Shown: positions 32,731-45,170 of the stretch, in pieces
Numbering within the stretch: the stretch's first letter is position 1
Layout: every line of letters begins with the position of its first letter
Source of the DNA: Nepenthes gracilis
Taxonomy: Eukaryota > Streptophyta > Magnoliopsida > Caryophyllales > Nepenthaceae
Direction of reading: 5' to 3'
Assembly (NCBI GenBank): GCA_033239525.1
Contig: BSYO01000006.1
Span: 16,082,175-16,146,174, forward strand
Length of the DNA stretch: 64,000 bases
Notes under the pieces: model-generated
Told to the model about the DNA's origin: nothing
The model's input: the letters and a program-made list of their open reading frames with translations, nothing else
Databases searched by the model: none
Position numbers and translations under genes: made by a program

Positions 32731-35700
32731 ATAATTATGATCGTTGGACGTGGCGTGTTTCACGGGTAAATTAGAAATGCCGTGGGAATAATCCAAATTC
32801 CACGTCTGCGTTCTAACAACGCACGATGACGTGTCGGAAAATCTGCACCGTTAATTAAGTTAAAAATATCCGACAGTCAAGTTCATCCGAACCGTTGATT
32901 AAATCACCAACCCACAGCCTCTCCACCGACTCATACCACGTCTATATGTATCGTCAAATCGTGGCCTTCGTTTGCCGTCAGTTAGGGTTTTCTCCACCCA
33001 TTTTCCTTCCTTCCTCTCTCCTTTCTCAGATGTCCAGAAATTTTCTTAAATTGGCCGTTGATCGGTATAGCAGATCGGCGTTAAATTTTGTCGGATGGGA
33101 GTCAGGGGTCTCCTTGCGGTCGATGAGTCGGCTACAGTTTCGTATGCTCTCTTCCTAGTACTCTTATTTCTCTGTTGCTGTTTCTGTATGTGATAGCATC
33201 TACAAACGGCGTTTCTTATGCGAAATCGTCTCTTATTGGTTGTTCTATGTTGGAAAAGATGATCGTCATCGTTTTCTTGTTCCTTTTTATTTTTTGCAGG
33301 CTGACGACCACTCTCTCCAAGATCTACACCAGTTGTTTTAGGATTCCGGTCCCTTTTCACTCGATCTTGGCTACGATTTGCAGGTTTGATGGTGTTTGAA
33401 GGATCAGATGGTGCGGTGCTTCTGGAACAGTGAGATATTTGGTGTTTTGTATGTCGGATATATGAAAAGATTTAGAAAGACAATCAAGACGAAAAGGCTC
33501 TACGAGACGTGTTGTTATGGTTTCGGAGCCTTGGGTCTTGACTGATCCGTTTGTCATCTTGATAGACCTTTGCCATGACAGGTGCGCTTGCATGGCGGGT
33601 CAACTGTCTTTAATAAAAAAATCGATTTTTGGTGTTTTGGGGGAGATCGCACGGGATTCGCCCGGGGTTCCTCTCTCTCTCTGTGTCTCCTTTTTCTTCG
33701 CCCCCCTTCCATATTATTCCTCATGGCGAGACGCCTCACAAATCGCATAATGCTAGTACACTAAAAATTCAGCAACGATCGTTGCCCTTGAAATTGTCTC
33801 CAGCCGTGGGCATGGGAATCCTATTTGATAAAATCCCATGAAAGATGTGCCAAACAACGACAATCCGTAAGGTATATATTACTTGTCACTAGCAATTATA
33901 TTCTTGAATTTTTCTGGTTGGCGCGACACGGCTTCCATTTATTTTGTTAGTAGTGTTAAAAACTTTCTGTAAATTTAAATTTGAAGGGGTATTACCTATT
34001 TAAAAGGGATTATCGCAGCATCATAATTTGGAAAACAAGTTATTCGCTCTTTATCGTACTTACTATATTTAGTAAAAAGCTCGAAACGTAGAACTTTCAT
34101 TTGCTAAAAACTGACGAGCTTGATGAGAATTTAACGGTACTGAAATTGATCACTTCTTGTAGATTTCACTTTTAAGATGGGTCGACTGCTGCTGCCTTTC
34201 ATCGGTTTTAAAAACCTCTTTGAGGTATTTTTGCCCAGATATCAGTAATCTTTTTGGTGGCCGTTACCCCTCTTGCCACCAGCTCAATGGATTTTTTTTT
34301 TTTAAATAGTTGGTCAATCGCACAATATGGATTAAGTTCATCATGTTTGTTTTCTTGTGGGAATTTGAAGTTTAATTTCGTCTTCATCCCTATAGTGGGT
34401 TTTTAAGACTATATCGACAAAAATTAGATAAATATAATCGTTCTGGCTCTGAAGATTTTAATTGAAGTGAAAAATGTGAATCGTTAATGTTGGAGTCCAT
34501 CTCAATAGATCTTGCTGGTTGGTTGTGTCTAATGTATTGTGGATAGAATTTCCTGCTGGGGCATTTTAGTGTGAAGTGATACCAATTTAATATTTTTGAT
34601 GAATCTGTTGTCGTCATTTGAATTATTCTGTAATTGAAAACATTGTGATAGTTGTGTCAAGGATGCTTAAAAGCTTCTGGCATTTAGGCTGTAGTGTTTG
34701 TGAGGTGGGGCATATTGGCAAATCTTCTACTTTTGTTTCTCTTCTCATCATCACATGTAAGTGGATTCTGGGAGAACTTTTAGAATGTAATTTTCTTGCA
34801 TGGGGTGGACAGAGAACTTGAACCTCTCATGGCAGAAACCGAAACATTGCCAGGGCACATCCTAAGAGTACGCATGGCAGTTTGTGAAGACTATGTGAAG
34901 AAGTTCCAGAAGTACAACGGCAGGATTTGTAGGTTGAAGGCCCATAGCAATTACTATCATTTGGTTTGTTTCTTGAGCTTTGTATTTACAAAAAAATGTA
35001 TTGTATATTGTAAGTCCTCCCTTCCCCACCAAAAAAAAGTGGTAGGGCCTCAATGGCTGTGCGTCGTAGTGTGTAATAAGGCTCTCTATTGTTGTGTTGG
35101 ATAGTGCAGTGATGGCAGCGAAGTTGACTATGGATGGGAACCAGTTAGCAGTATTGAGAGCCGAGTTATGGTTTCCAATTGTTTAGCTGAAGTGAGATAT
35201 GCCATGTGATCGTCTATTCTGTGCACCCACCTTCAGTAATATGGAACTTTGGCATGGTTCTTTTGGCAGCTCTGCTCCAGTTAAAACTGTTTCTGAATTC
35301 CACTGAAGGCAATTTGGCTGTTATTTTCCCCACAGTTCTGCTCCTGCTGATGCTTATGCCGAATCTCTTCAACTGAAGGTACCTGAGCGTGCAAGGCAGC
35401 TATACCAATTTTGTTTGCTTGTTCTCAACGCAAGGAGTCATCTTTTAACTATAGACTAATTGCTGAATGAGAATATGAGGTATATTCGTGCAACTGATGT
35501 GAGTATGCTGCTAATATTCATGGTCTTAAGTTGCTGATGCATTGAGGAATGATTCTGTGCACTTCGTTTGTTTCAATATATATGTACATACTAGTATTTT
35601 TATCTAATTCTCTTCATGGTATTCATGAATTTTGGGGCAGTTTATTCTTGGATGTTTAAGTGTTGGTTTGGTGTAATTATAGTTGTGCTTTAGCCATAAG

Positions 35701-35995
35701 AAAACCGGAGGTGCCAAATTGTCTAGTATGGAGGCAGTCACTGTTGAATGACCTGTCTCCCCGGATGGTAAATGACGAATTACAAGCATTAAACCCCAGT
35801 AGCCTAAAGAAATCTTGTTAGATTAAAGACAGTTTCATAATAGTCAGTGTGACATTGTATTATCGTTTTCTTTTCAGAGAGTTTCCAGCTTTTAAAATAA
35901 ACACAATTTGATGAACACAATTTGATGAACATTTAGCTATGATGAATTTAGTTTTCTAATGTAGTTCCTTTGTTAGTGTCCTTAGAAGTGGCTGT
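32731..35995 (+). other. Duplicated apparently non-coding locus, copy 2
   Basis: Counterpart of 21207-24648 with the same block order. The leader contains AGGGTTTTCTCCACCC near 32985, resembling plant 5' untranslated regions. The open stretch 34796-35104 includes AETETLPGHILRVRMAVCED, and a partly matching stretch in copy 1 (LETLPGSTRRIDMAV) is out of frame further on. This is the most coding-like part of the pair, yet no domain is recognised. Best described as a decayed gene or non-coding transcript locus. Confidence 0.5.
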
Positions 35996-36044
35996 GGAAC
36001 CATAAGCTCAGATCAGGGTTGGTGGTCTGACTCCACCTGGTTCC
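35996..36044 (+). pseudogene. Truncated tRNA-like relic
   Basis: GGAACCA (35996-36002) pairs perfectly with TGGTTCC (36038-36044), and the T arm GGTGG-TCTGACT-CCACC is intact. The D-loop side and the anticodon arm are deleted. Relative to 24649-24727 the acceptor stem differs on both sides yet still pairs. Confidence 0.55.
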
Positions 36045-38779
36045 TCTTTTCTCATACGATTTTGTCTGCAATATGATCTCTTTAAAAGGGTTTCATATAC
36101 GTTGTTAGGTAAATATGATCTTTTCATGTATGCATGCAATATGTAAATCTTTTCCATGTACATAATTTGGCATGATTTGATTTAGGAGTTAAATATTTCT
36201 AGAAAAAATACAGATTCAGGCTTCCAATAAGCTATTTGTGTTTTTAAATATGTTTTAATTTATAAATTAAAAAAAAAACACAGTTAAAAGGAAATATTTT
36301 GAAAGAAACAATCAACTTTCTCCCTCCGTTGAATCTTGTCCTTCACTGCTTCCCACCTTCACACCCCCATCCCAATCAAAAAACAAACAAAATAATACCG
36401 ACCTGAATGAAATAAATAATGAGGCCGAGAATTACGTAATTCCATTTTCATCACACATCCCCTATTCTCTCCATGGCTTGTGCTCATGTAGAATACTATA
36501 CCAATCTTGTTGTCTAAATTGGGGTGAACTCCATGTTCTTTATTTATTTTTTTTGATGTTTATAATAGTGTGATCCTCATTCATTAAGCCGAAACTGTGA
36601 CGAAATTTGTCTAAACAGTGACAAATGTGTTTTTAGTGGTGCTGGTAGAAGATATAATGTCTCAATATAATATTTTATTTATCTACCGGTCCAAGAATGA
36701 TAATTGTGCGCTGGTAGAAGATGTGACAGGTTGTTGATACAGTCGATCTTATCTGGTTTTTGGTTTTTTTCTGAAGGCTTCTTCGAAGCTGTGGACAAGA
36801 GGAGATCAATCAAACTGCTCTTCAAGGATTGGGGTTCCATTCCGTCCGCTTTTATTCGTTTTTATTTGTAGATTTCTGTGTCTTTTTTCTTTTATATTTT
36901 ATGTTGGTCATCATGGTTATATGATTGCCTTCCGAAGGGTATTTTGATATCAATACTAATTATCACTTTCAAAATAATTCCAGTGTCATGTATTTTGATC
37001 TTGCATAGATTAATACGTAACCCCCTTTGCCCCTACAGCAGTCATTAGCAAATATTAAAATATTTATAATTATTGATATTTAATTTTTATAATTATATAG
37101 CATAGAAATGTTTTCCATATTTTTTTAGTAAGTTTTAAATAATTATACTATAAAAATAATAAAATGTTAATATTTTGAGTCTAAATGAATTAAGGTTTAA
37201 TCAGACCTAATCTTTAAAATTAAGTATGATGCAGAGTTTGGAGAAGTGTCCTCTCTAATCAATTTATAGGGACTTTCTACGATAAGTTACTCATTTGTAG
37301 TTGGGGTATTTTATTAAAAAAATGTCTTTTTTATTGATAATTAATTAGAAATTTGTCTCCACCATCAAGTCAAGGACGTCATAATAAATTGGTTAGTCGG
37401 CAAAGAATAGTCATAGAAGTATAGCTAACATTATCACAAATTAATTGATTTTTTAAAGAGTGGATAGAAATAATTCAAAGATCTTAAAAAAAAAAAAACT
37501 CTATTGTTTATAATAATAATTCGAACTTTTCACAAATCAAAGGGAACCTCATGACTTTTGAAATTTGTGGCCAAAATAACCAAATTCTTAGTGAAGATGA
37601 TGTTTTCTTAATAAAAGATTCACCTATAATATTTTTATATTTTAACCGAGCTTTTGTAAAATTTTAAATCGATTGAATTGAATTGGTCAAACGATCCAAT
37701 TTTGATCAAATCAATCAAAATTATTTTGTCGGATGAATATTTTCCCATATTAGCAGATAAAGGAAGTAGGAAACTTGCCCTTCTAATTTCTTATAAAACA
37801 TAATTGACAAATGCTATGTGATCTTAAGAGCTATATATAGAAAATCCGTCCAACACGCAAATATTTGGATGGCCATAAAGGCAGATTAGTAACATCCTTA
37901 ACTCTTACCGGCAATTTGAAGGCAAAAGACTTCTAATAACAAAGAATACTTATACCAATTTGAGAAACTATATAATATAACATGGTAATATGTAACTTTA
38001 TAATACCATAAATAATTATGAAATGTATAGTTTTTTAAAATATGTATTAAATTCAAATGATCAATATCATGTGTAATATAACCTCACTTAGAAAATGTAT
38101 ATTTATTGATGCGTCATTGGATCAAACTTGAACCCGATTAGGGTTGGTTTGTTTAACTGCTTAGATTAAGTTATTTGAGTTGGGGATCATACACCACTAA
38201 ACAACAGGAGGTGGTGTGTTGTGAAAAGTTATCATAGAAAATATTCGGCCAAGCAGTCGGTAAAAATGAAAATGCTGGGAAGGTAATGAGAACTAAAATT
38301 GAGAGGGCAAGAGAGAGAATGTGTGGAAGGGAGTGTTTGGATATCCGGATGAAAAGAGAGGCTTGGTAAATGAACTGAACCCTGACAGTAAGGAAGGTAA
38401 TGACTGTAGGGAGCATGTTTGTATACCTTTGGATCTCTGAGTGTTAGCAGATAGTGCTTGGGTATCAGAGAGCGTTGGGTATCAGAGAGAGAGAGGTTGG
38501 AAGCATAGCAAAAAGCATGCCCAGGAATGAAAACACTAGGGCTTATTTGAATGGTGGCAGGGTGATATTCCCTGGTTGGAAGGCGTGATCCCTGTGCCAT
38601 TTTGGGCGACCTTCCTTCTGCAGGAAGGTGCAAGTTACCTAACTTGCTGAGATTGCTTCCTTTTTAAGGCGGTTAGCTTTTCAAATCTTACCTTCCTTTC
38701 ATGCATTTCTTGTTGGAAAGCTCCGGTTGACAAAAAAATTAGAAAAATTTATTGTCAATATTCTTTTCGGGTGTTAGGT
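36045..38779. other. AT-rich spacer
   Basis: About 2.7 kb. The part 36045-38130 shows nothing but A/T runs. The part 38130-38700 is less AT-rich and contains repeated short phrases such as TTGGGTATCAGAGAG (38458, 38476). A 133-codon minus-strand ORF (38232-38633) lies there, with no recognised motif and Ser/His/Leu-rich composition. I do not call it a gene. Confidence 0.45.
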
Positions 38780-39692
38780 GGCAGGTTTATGGAAGGCGTA
38801 AGTCGAGGAAGGAGAGCCGCTCTTGTCGCCTGAAGCGTGATCAAAAGTAGTCGGGGCGCTCATAGAAACGTTTTTATTTTTGAAGTCGCCGCTTCTGATG
38901 ATTCCGGTCTAACGCGAGCCGTTGTCACTGGCATGAGTTGGCTGCCATTTGTCGCCTCAGTCGGTCAACGCCAAAATGTTCGTCGGGCGTCGTTGGGCCT
39001 TTGAGTTTGGGCCTTCCCTCTGTTGGAGCAACGTTAGAGTTAGACGTCGTCAATGGTTTCCGGTCTTTTTACTATTGACCCCTTGACTATAGTATACCCA
39101 CCCACAGCAAATAGCATGCCTGCGTGGGCTAATTCTTACCTCTGGCATGTTTAAGATGTGATCTCCTGGCTGTCCTTTGTTGCTTGAAAATTTCGGAGAA
39201 CTCCACGAAGGGTGGCGTTGATCAACTGCCGACCGTCGTGGTCAAATTCAGGGAAGAAAAGTTGGCGGATTTTGTTGGCCAGTTTTTGGTAAGATCCGAA
39301 GAAGAAAATTTGAGGCGGATCTATTCATCGTCTTTGGTTAGATCAGGAGAAAAAGTTGACCTGGATCATTGGCCACTCTTTGATCGATCAGGAGAACTTT
39401 GTATGAGCCCCCGGAGTGATCGTGGCCATTGGCCTAGCTGTCGGACCAAAGTGGACACGTGTCTTCACTTGATAAAGTCACGATCCCGGCCATTAATCGT
39501 GAAGATTTGTTTTAAAAAGGAGCCCGTTGGGAAGCGACACGTGGTACCATGATGGCATGCCTTTTCGAGGAGGTTTAGGCGTTTCACACTTTGTCGTTTA
39601 TGTTTTCCTCCTTACACTTAGAATTTTTCACGCCGCTGCCTCTTATCTTTCTACTTTCATTCCAGAGAAAAAACCTTAATCCCTCTACAAAT
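38780..39692 (+). other. GC-rising spacer, possible leader of next ORF
   Basis: Base composition shifts from AT-rich to mixed here. No LTR ends or PPT could be set. The 122-codon frame 39184-39552 is not recognised. Confidence 0.3.
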
Positions 39693-40870
39693 ATGGCTTT
39701 GACATCCGTTCTTGACATTCCTTCATTCTTCGAGAGAAGCGACATCAAAGAGTCAGGCATCAAATTTAACATCCTCAAAGATATGCAGCGAGGGAGGGTC
39801 AGGATAGGGCGGCGGGCATTCTCTCCACCAACGGGACACGCGACGGCTGTATAGGCCCACTTAAGGAGCGACCTCCGTCTTCCCTCTTCCAGGAGCGACT
39901 TACGATCGATTTTCCGTGCTCGCGCGTTCCTCAAGCCGCCTTCGCCAATGTTTACTGGGTAAATTGATACTTCGTATCTTTCTCCGTAAGCATTCTTAGC
40001 GATTAAAGATCGCCGGTAGGTGAAAGTTATTAAGATAAACCCGGGGAAAGTGGTCTCTCACCGTTCCACGTAGTGGCTCAAGGTCAATACGACCATCTGA
40101 ACTTCATCAAGAACTGAAGAACCTTCTTCTTCGTGAGTGTATCAGAGACACGGCCTGGCGAGGATTAGGGACGGAGTGCGAATGTTTATATGAGAACGAC
40201 GTCAGAACGGAGACAGCGTCATGGAGTGGCTAACCAAATTAGCCGCCCGTCTCTCCTTCAAGAGATTTCTGGTCTCTAGGGCAGAGAACAAGAAGGTGAA
40301 TCAGGATCCGTTTCCACTCGTTTAAGCTTCGAGGCACCACGGCCGGTCATGATGCGGTCAGGGACTCCGGTCTCGATCATTCATTCCCACCCGATGACGA
40401 TGAATTTATCGCCCCCCCAAGAGGATGATCAGGAGACGCCCTCTGATCGTTTACGGGCAGGACTACATCGCTGCGGGATTTGCAATGGCGGATGAAAAGT
40501 GCTCGGGATGGAGAAGACGTTCAAGGACATGCCGAGCTAAGGTCGGAGGTGTTATCTTTGCGCCCGGCTATCGCGCTACTAGCTGGCTCAGTTTGCACGA
40601 GGAGCACCGCTACGTCTCGCGATAGGCTTCTGTCAGGTCGTAGAGCAAATGGTTGGCTCTCCGGTTATGTCTTGTGAGCGAGATCCGCCCGATTATGTCT
40701 GAGTATCTCGGCCGCTCGAGAGCAAGACGCCGCTACCCGCCATGGTTGGATATCGATGAAGGGCTCTGGATGACATCACGGAGGCGTAGCTAGCCACCGC
40801 CAATAGGGTTCTATCTATCCCACCACCACGGTTGCCAAACTTGGAGGCTAGGCCGATAGGTCCGCATGGA
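39693..40870 (+). pseudogene. Possible PF04195-type transposon ORF fragment before the gap
   Basis: A frame starting MALTSVLDIPSFFERSDIKE at 39693 follows a leader ending CTCTACAAAT. It breaks near 39850. Around 40095-40140 another frame gives FIKNW and TFFFVSVSE, reminiscent of the W..FFFV motif in the middle of PF04195 proteins. The rest to the gap is charged and broken. If correct, this is the antisense ORF of a minus-strand element cut by the assembly gap. The evidence is thin. Confidence 0.3.
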
Positions 40871-40874
40871 GGAT

Positions 40875-40974
40875 NNNNNNNNNNNNNNNNNNNNNNNNNN
40901 NNNNNNNNNNNNNNNNNNNNNNNNNNNNNNNNNNNNNNNNNNNNNNNNNNNNNNNNNNNNNNNNNNNNNNNNNN
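40875..40974. other. Assembly gap (100 N)
   Basis: Exactly 100 N, a conventional placeholder for a gap of unknown size. By comparison with the 3' LTR of element C, about 250 bp of the 5' LTR start are missing here. Confidence 0.98.
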
Positions 40975-41140
40975 CCCGGCCGCTCACTACTCAAGGAAAA
41001 TCGGCGTGATCGACGGTGCGCGCGTGCTGTGCGCTATCGGGACAACCGTGGCCAGCCCGGTCAGCAGCTGCCCCCGACCAACGGCCGCGGCGACCCAAGC
41101 TGGGCGTCTTGGCGCCCAGAGTCCCAAAGAGGAGGAAGCG

Positions 41141-41147
41141 TATAAAG
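41141..41147 (+). promoter_or_regulatory. LTR C TATA box
   Basis: TATAAAG in the 5' LTR. The corresponding place in the 3' LTR (near 52775) has lost it. Confidence 0.5.
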
Positions 41148-41494
41148 CGCCTCGCCTCCAGAGAAAGAGTTCGAGCGAATTTGGATTCCCGACTCGAGCG
41201 ATTTTCACGGTTTCTCACGACCTTGCGACTAAGGAGTTGCAGCGGATCCCGAAGCACTAATCGACCTCCATAAGGCTCGATCCCTGCGGATTGGGCGAAT
41301 CGTTCTCCTTCTTCTCATCCGTCAGCGGAAAGTTAACTTATTTCATTCGCGGTCGCCGAGAAGCGAGGCCTTCCATCACCTGCTTCAGCTGCGTTTCATA
41401 AATCATGCGGCGTAAGTTAACCTTTACAACGTCTGCGGCATTTCGCGCACCACCTTAGCGTCACGCATTCCCCGAATCCAATTACGGGAATTTC

Positions 41495-41514
41495 TTGACT
41501 GAGCGTCGGAGTGG
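41495..41514 (+). promoter_or_regulatory. Conserved U5 motif, 5' LTR C
   Basis: TTGACTGAGCGTCGGAGTGG followed by GTGGGAGAAATC. Recurs at 53131-53150, and in weaker form at 20855-20874 and 30464-30483. Confidence 0.5.
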
Positions 41515-41747
41515 CCTTAGTGGGAGAAATCGCCTTGAGCCAGCCCAACTCTTGTTTGTTGTTTGTGTTGTGCGAGGTCAGGTTACGAGAGACGGAGACG
41601 GATCATGCTTCCGGGAAACCCCGCGCGCTTAGGAATCGAGGCTCGCTATCCGTCTACTTGACCTCGGGCACGGGCTGTGTGTGTTAAGCCGATCTGTGGG
41701 CGACGAGAAAGCGAAGTGTCGTTTTCCTACCCGGTGAACAACCAAGC

Positions 41748-43340
41748 ATGGTAAACACCGAGGCGCCCGAGCCGGTGCTCTCCTGGTGGGGTGCCGTCAG
41801 GATGGAGTCCCCCACCCCGGGGAACCAAGCGAACAACCAACCGGAGCCGGGCTCCGCCACACAGCCGCGGAGTTTAGGCATACTGAAGGAGATCCTCCTC
41901 GCCGTATGCGCGAACAGGACCCCGTGGCCGGCTTCTGGGCTGCCGGGCCTCAACTTCCAAGAAAGAAAGGCGTCGAGACCACTCGCGGGAGGCGAGCTTA
42001 ATCTCGACTGACCACGCGGCGGCGGCCGCACCCGGTGGAACGGCGAATGAGGCGGAAAGCCGCCTCGCCGTGACGACAGGGAGACAACCCAGAGGACGCT
42101 CCTCCGCAACTCGCGGCAACGGAGACCACCGGCCGCGGGCTCAATGGGGAGCGCCTCCCGTGCAGAGACGCCACCCCGACAAGCCGCAGGCGAACCCCGG
42201 GGAACACGGAGCTCCGCGCCGTCCTCATGCGCGGCGGAGGGCTACGGACCCTTCGATGGAGGAGAAAGTCAAGGTGTTGTGGGACACCTGCACAAAGGAG
42301 AAGCCCACGCCCTCCTCAGCGATCTCGCGGGTCGCCCTTCGCCATGGACTGCGGACACGGCCGCTCACCCGAGCAAGTTCGAATCTGGTCATGGAGGGAT
42401 ACGGCTAAGCAAGGATCCCATGGACCATCTCAACTGCTTCCGCACCCACCTCACTCTACAAGGCAAGCGAGGCCCCGATGTGTGAGCTTCCCCGTCACCC
42501 TTAGGGCGCGCTGCTACTGGGGTTCCATGGCCTCCCGAACTCCATATGCTCGTTCGACGAAACTCGCCCGACTTCACAGGCGATTCGCCTCCAAGAAGGC
42601 GGGAGGAGAGACAACCAGCACCTAGTCCGCCTCCTTGGGGGGCGGATGAAAGCCTAAAGCGGTTCTGGACCGTTTCATCAACCGAGGCGCGACGACCCCC
42701 GCACCTCTCCGATTTTAGGTCAAGCTCGGTGCCTTCCTCGCCACTTTGGCGGCGGGGACTTCTTGGCACACATCGCACGGCGCCCGCGCAGACTTTCGGG
42801 AGGCGGAGACCATCACCGGGCGTATATCACGGCCAAGAGTTAAAGAGGCCAACAAAAAGCCCCGGCGGGCGGATCGGCCCGGAGACCTCAGAGCCTGCGG
42901 AGGAAGAAAGGGACGGCGATAAATGGCGCTTCATGGAGCGCCCAGCGGTGCGACCCCGACCCCGGGAGCCTAAAGAGGCTGATTCAGGCCTCTCGACCCG
43001 GCGAATGATAGCCGCACAAACATCCTTGCGCAGATCCAGGATGAAAGATTCTTCAAGTGGCCAAAGGCACGAGGGGTCAGCGCGAGCGGCAGACAAAATG
43101 CGCATTCACCACCGCTATGCAGGGCACTCAAGCGTAACCGCCACACACGGCGGGAGATGAAAGATACGATCCGGCGAGGACACTTGAAGAAGTCGTGAAA
43201 GGCTCGGGGCAAGAACCCGCCCCTCCGACGGAGAACCCACCCGAGCCACCAAGAGCCCACGGCGGACGGCGTAGTCACATGATCTCTTCCGCCGACACTG
43301 CTGACGCACGGGCACCACGGAATAGCTTCCCAAGTAGCAA
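41748..43340 (+). pseudogene. Gag (element C)
   Basis: Starts MVNTEAPEPVLSWWGA at 41748. The Retrotrans_gag core is recognisable from YDGTKDP-like sequence near 42395 (KDPMDHLNCFRTHLTLQGK, 42413-42470), then AFPVTL-like, GVPWPPELHML, RFASKKAGGETTST (42580-42625) and HRAYITAKS near 42820. The zinc-finger region lies near 43098-43140, where RIHHRYAGHS retains H and GH of CX2HX4HX4C, followed by RRGHLKK-type sequence (43165-43195). Gag would form the particle shell. It is broken by about ten small frame changes. Confidence 0.75.
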
Positions 43341-43349
43341 AGCGGAAAG

Positions 43350-43860
43350 GTTAGGGTTAGAAATGGCGTCATTAGCTTTAGCAAATAAGACATGGCACAT
43401 GTAACTTCCCCCATCGGACTTGTTGTATCGGCCCTCGTTTACCTTTGGTGGTGATGACTGCGGCTAAAACGGTCTTCATTGATAATGGAAGCTCACAAAA
43501 TTTGCGTATCTTCAAGGCGTCACTAAACAGGACTAAAAATGTAGCCAAATGAGACTGACAAAGCGGACGTTATACGGCTTGGACAACGAGCTGTGTTCGA
43601 TTCAAGGGATTATACGACCGGAAGTCACGATGGGGACTCACCCGCGCTCCGCTGGGCGCGGTTGGCGTTCCCCGTCGTCGACCTTCGTTCGTATACAATG
43701 CCATACTCGGCCCAGACCATTCTGACGACGTGACGATCACATCCATCCCTTTGAAAGGTGAAAGGCCACCCACCCAGGGTGGGAGAAGTTCTAGAGATCA
43801 AGAAATGGGGCGGACGTGCTACTTGTCCCAAATCGGTCCCCTCGACACCTTGCGGACAAG
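43350..43860 (+). pseudogene. Aspartic protease (element C)
   Basis: MASLALANKTWHM matches the entry, then a frame-shifted DNGSSQNL-like stretch near 43475-43505 where the family has IDTGSSADIL, then RTLYGLDNELCSIQGIIRPE (43565-43625), VTMGTHPR (43625-43650), VYNAILG-like (43693-43712) and RSSRDQEMGRTCYL (43783-43825; family EVRGDQ..AR.CYL). The order is right; the frame is lost repeatedly. Confidence 0.75.
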
Positions 43861-43979
43861 TGAAGACTGGACCTCCATGACGAGACGCCGCTCCCACGCG
43901 AACCTTGATCGGAGGAGGAAATGGCGGTCCGCTCGATCCTCCGATCGAGCGGTGTAAGCACAGGAAATCCCTTCAACCC

Positions 43980-45170
43980 GGAGATCGCGGCAGACTAATT
44001 ACCTTCCTACGGACCAACTCCGATGTGTTTGCAGACGGGCTCACGACATGCGAGGATATCGGCCGAAGTCATAGTCCAAAGCTGGGCCTTTGCGCGAGCA
44101 ACCCGTCGGCGAAGCGGAGGAACCACTCCGTCGAGAAGTTGGTCGCCATCGTGGAAGAAGTGAAGAGGCTCTTGGATGCGGGATTTATCGAGAGAAGTCC
44201 GGTTACCGGAGTGGGTCCCAGCGTCGTCTTTGGTAAAAAGCGTAGATGGCTGGATGTGTGTGACTTCGCGGCGTGAATAAGGCACGCCTAAAGATAGCTT
44301 CGGCTCCCAAGGATTGACGGCTCGTGGACTCCACGTCGGCACCTGTGCGAAGGCTTCATGGACGCGTGCACGGGGTACAACCCGGTCCGGATGGACCCGT
44401 GAGGGCGAGGAGCACACCCGTTCATGACAGACCAAGGGACGTATTGCTACAAAAATGATGCCCTTTGGTCTCGAGAATGCGGGCGCAGCAGTACCGCGCC
44501 TACCGTAAACAAGATGTTTGTAGCTCAAATGGGCGGAATGTGGAGGTGTCGTCGGCTTGATATGCTCGTACAAAGCAAGGTAGCAAGCCGCCACGCTGAG
44601 GCGACACAGACGAGACCTTGAGATCCTCCGACAAAGATGGGATGAAGCTTAACCCCGCCAAATGCAGCGTTCGGGTAACCTCGGAAAATTCTTAGCTTCA
44701 TTGTATCGGTAGCGGAATAGAAGCCAATCGGAGAAGATCAAGGCAATACTCGATTTGAACCCTCCGCAAGACAGTAAAAAGAAGTCAGAGAAGGCAGAAA
44801 TGGCGGAAGCAGCCCTCTCCGGTTCGCCAAGTCTGGAGAAATACTTGCCTTTCTTCGGGCGCTAAGGGAACCAAGTCACACGAGGTTCAAATGGAGTGAA
44901 GAATGCGGCAAGCATTCGAGTGGCTGAAGGCTTATCTTTCCAAATAAGGCCCGCTCTCCGAGCTCACCGCGCGGGATGAGAAGATCTCTACTCTACCCAG
45001 CAACGTCCACTCGCCTCGCCTCCGTGTTAGTGGCGGAACGTGAGGGCAAGCAACAACCGGGTGTACTACGTGGAGGGTCGCGACGGACGTAGAAAACCTT
45101 ATATCCAAGACGACAAAAAGATGGCGCTCGCACTCGTGCCTATGCAATAAGGAAGCTTCTTGACCCTACT
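43980..45170 (+). pseudogene. Reverse transcriptase (element C)
   Basis: ITFLRTNSDVFADG opens the linker, followed by LGLCASNPSAKRRNHSVEKL and VAIVEEVKRLLDAGFIERS, a well-kept RT entry. Then come FMDACTGYNPVRMDP (44355-44400), FMTDQGTYCYKNDALWS, VNKMFVAQMGG and RLDMLVQSK (44555-44580) where the family has YVDDMLVKSK. So the catalytic box can be located but has lost residues to a frame change. MKLNPAKCSV (44643-44672) and IEANRR (44715-44735) follow. RNase H tether motifs such as FEWLKAYLS appear near 44915-44945. Confidence 0.8.

Larger units (their letters stand above)
40975..41700 (+). repeat. 5' LTR of element C (start lost in gap)
   Basis: Matches 52620-53225 in order: CACTACTCAAGGAAAATCG, GGCGACCCA, CAATTTGGATTC-like, CTTGCGACTAAGGAG, CACTAATCG-CCTCCATAAGGCT, GCGCACCACCTTAGCG and GGGTTACGAGA-like blocks. 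The right end is not clear, and no primer-binding site is confidently seen. Confidence 0.7.

Noticed and set aside
38232..38633. 133-codon minus-strand ORF as a gene
   Set aside because: No motif, low-complexity Ser/His/Leu composition, and repeated TTGGGTATCAGAGAG phrases; chance ORF more likely.
41684..43160. Overlapping long ORFs on both strands in 41.7-43.2 kb as separate genes
   Set aside because: They are GC-rich shadows of the broken gag frame of element C.
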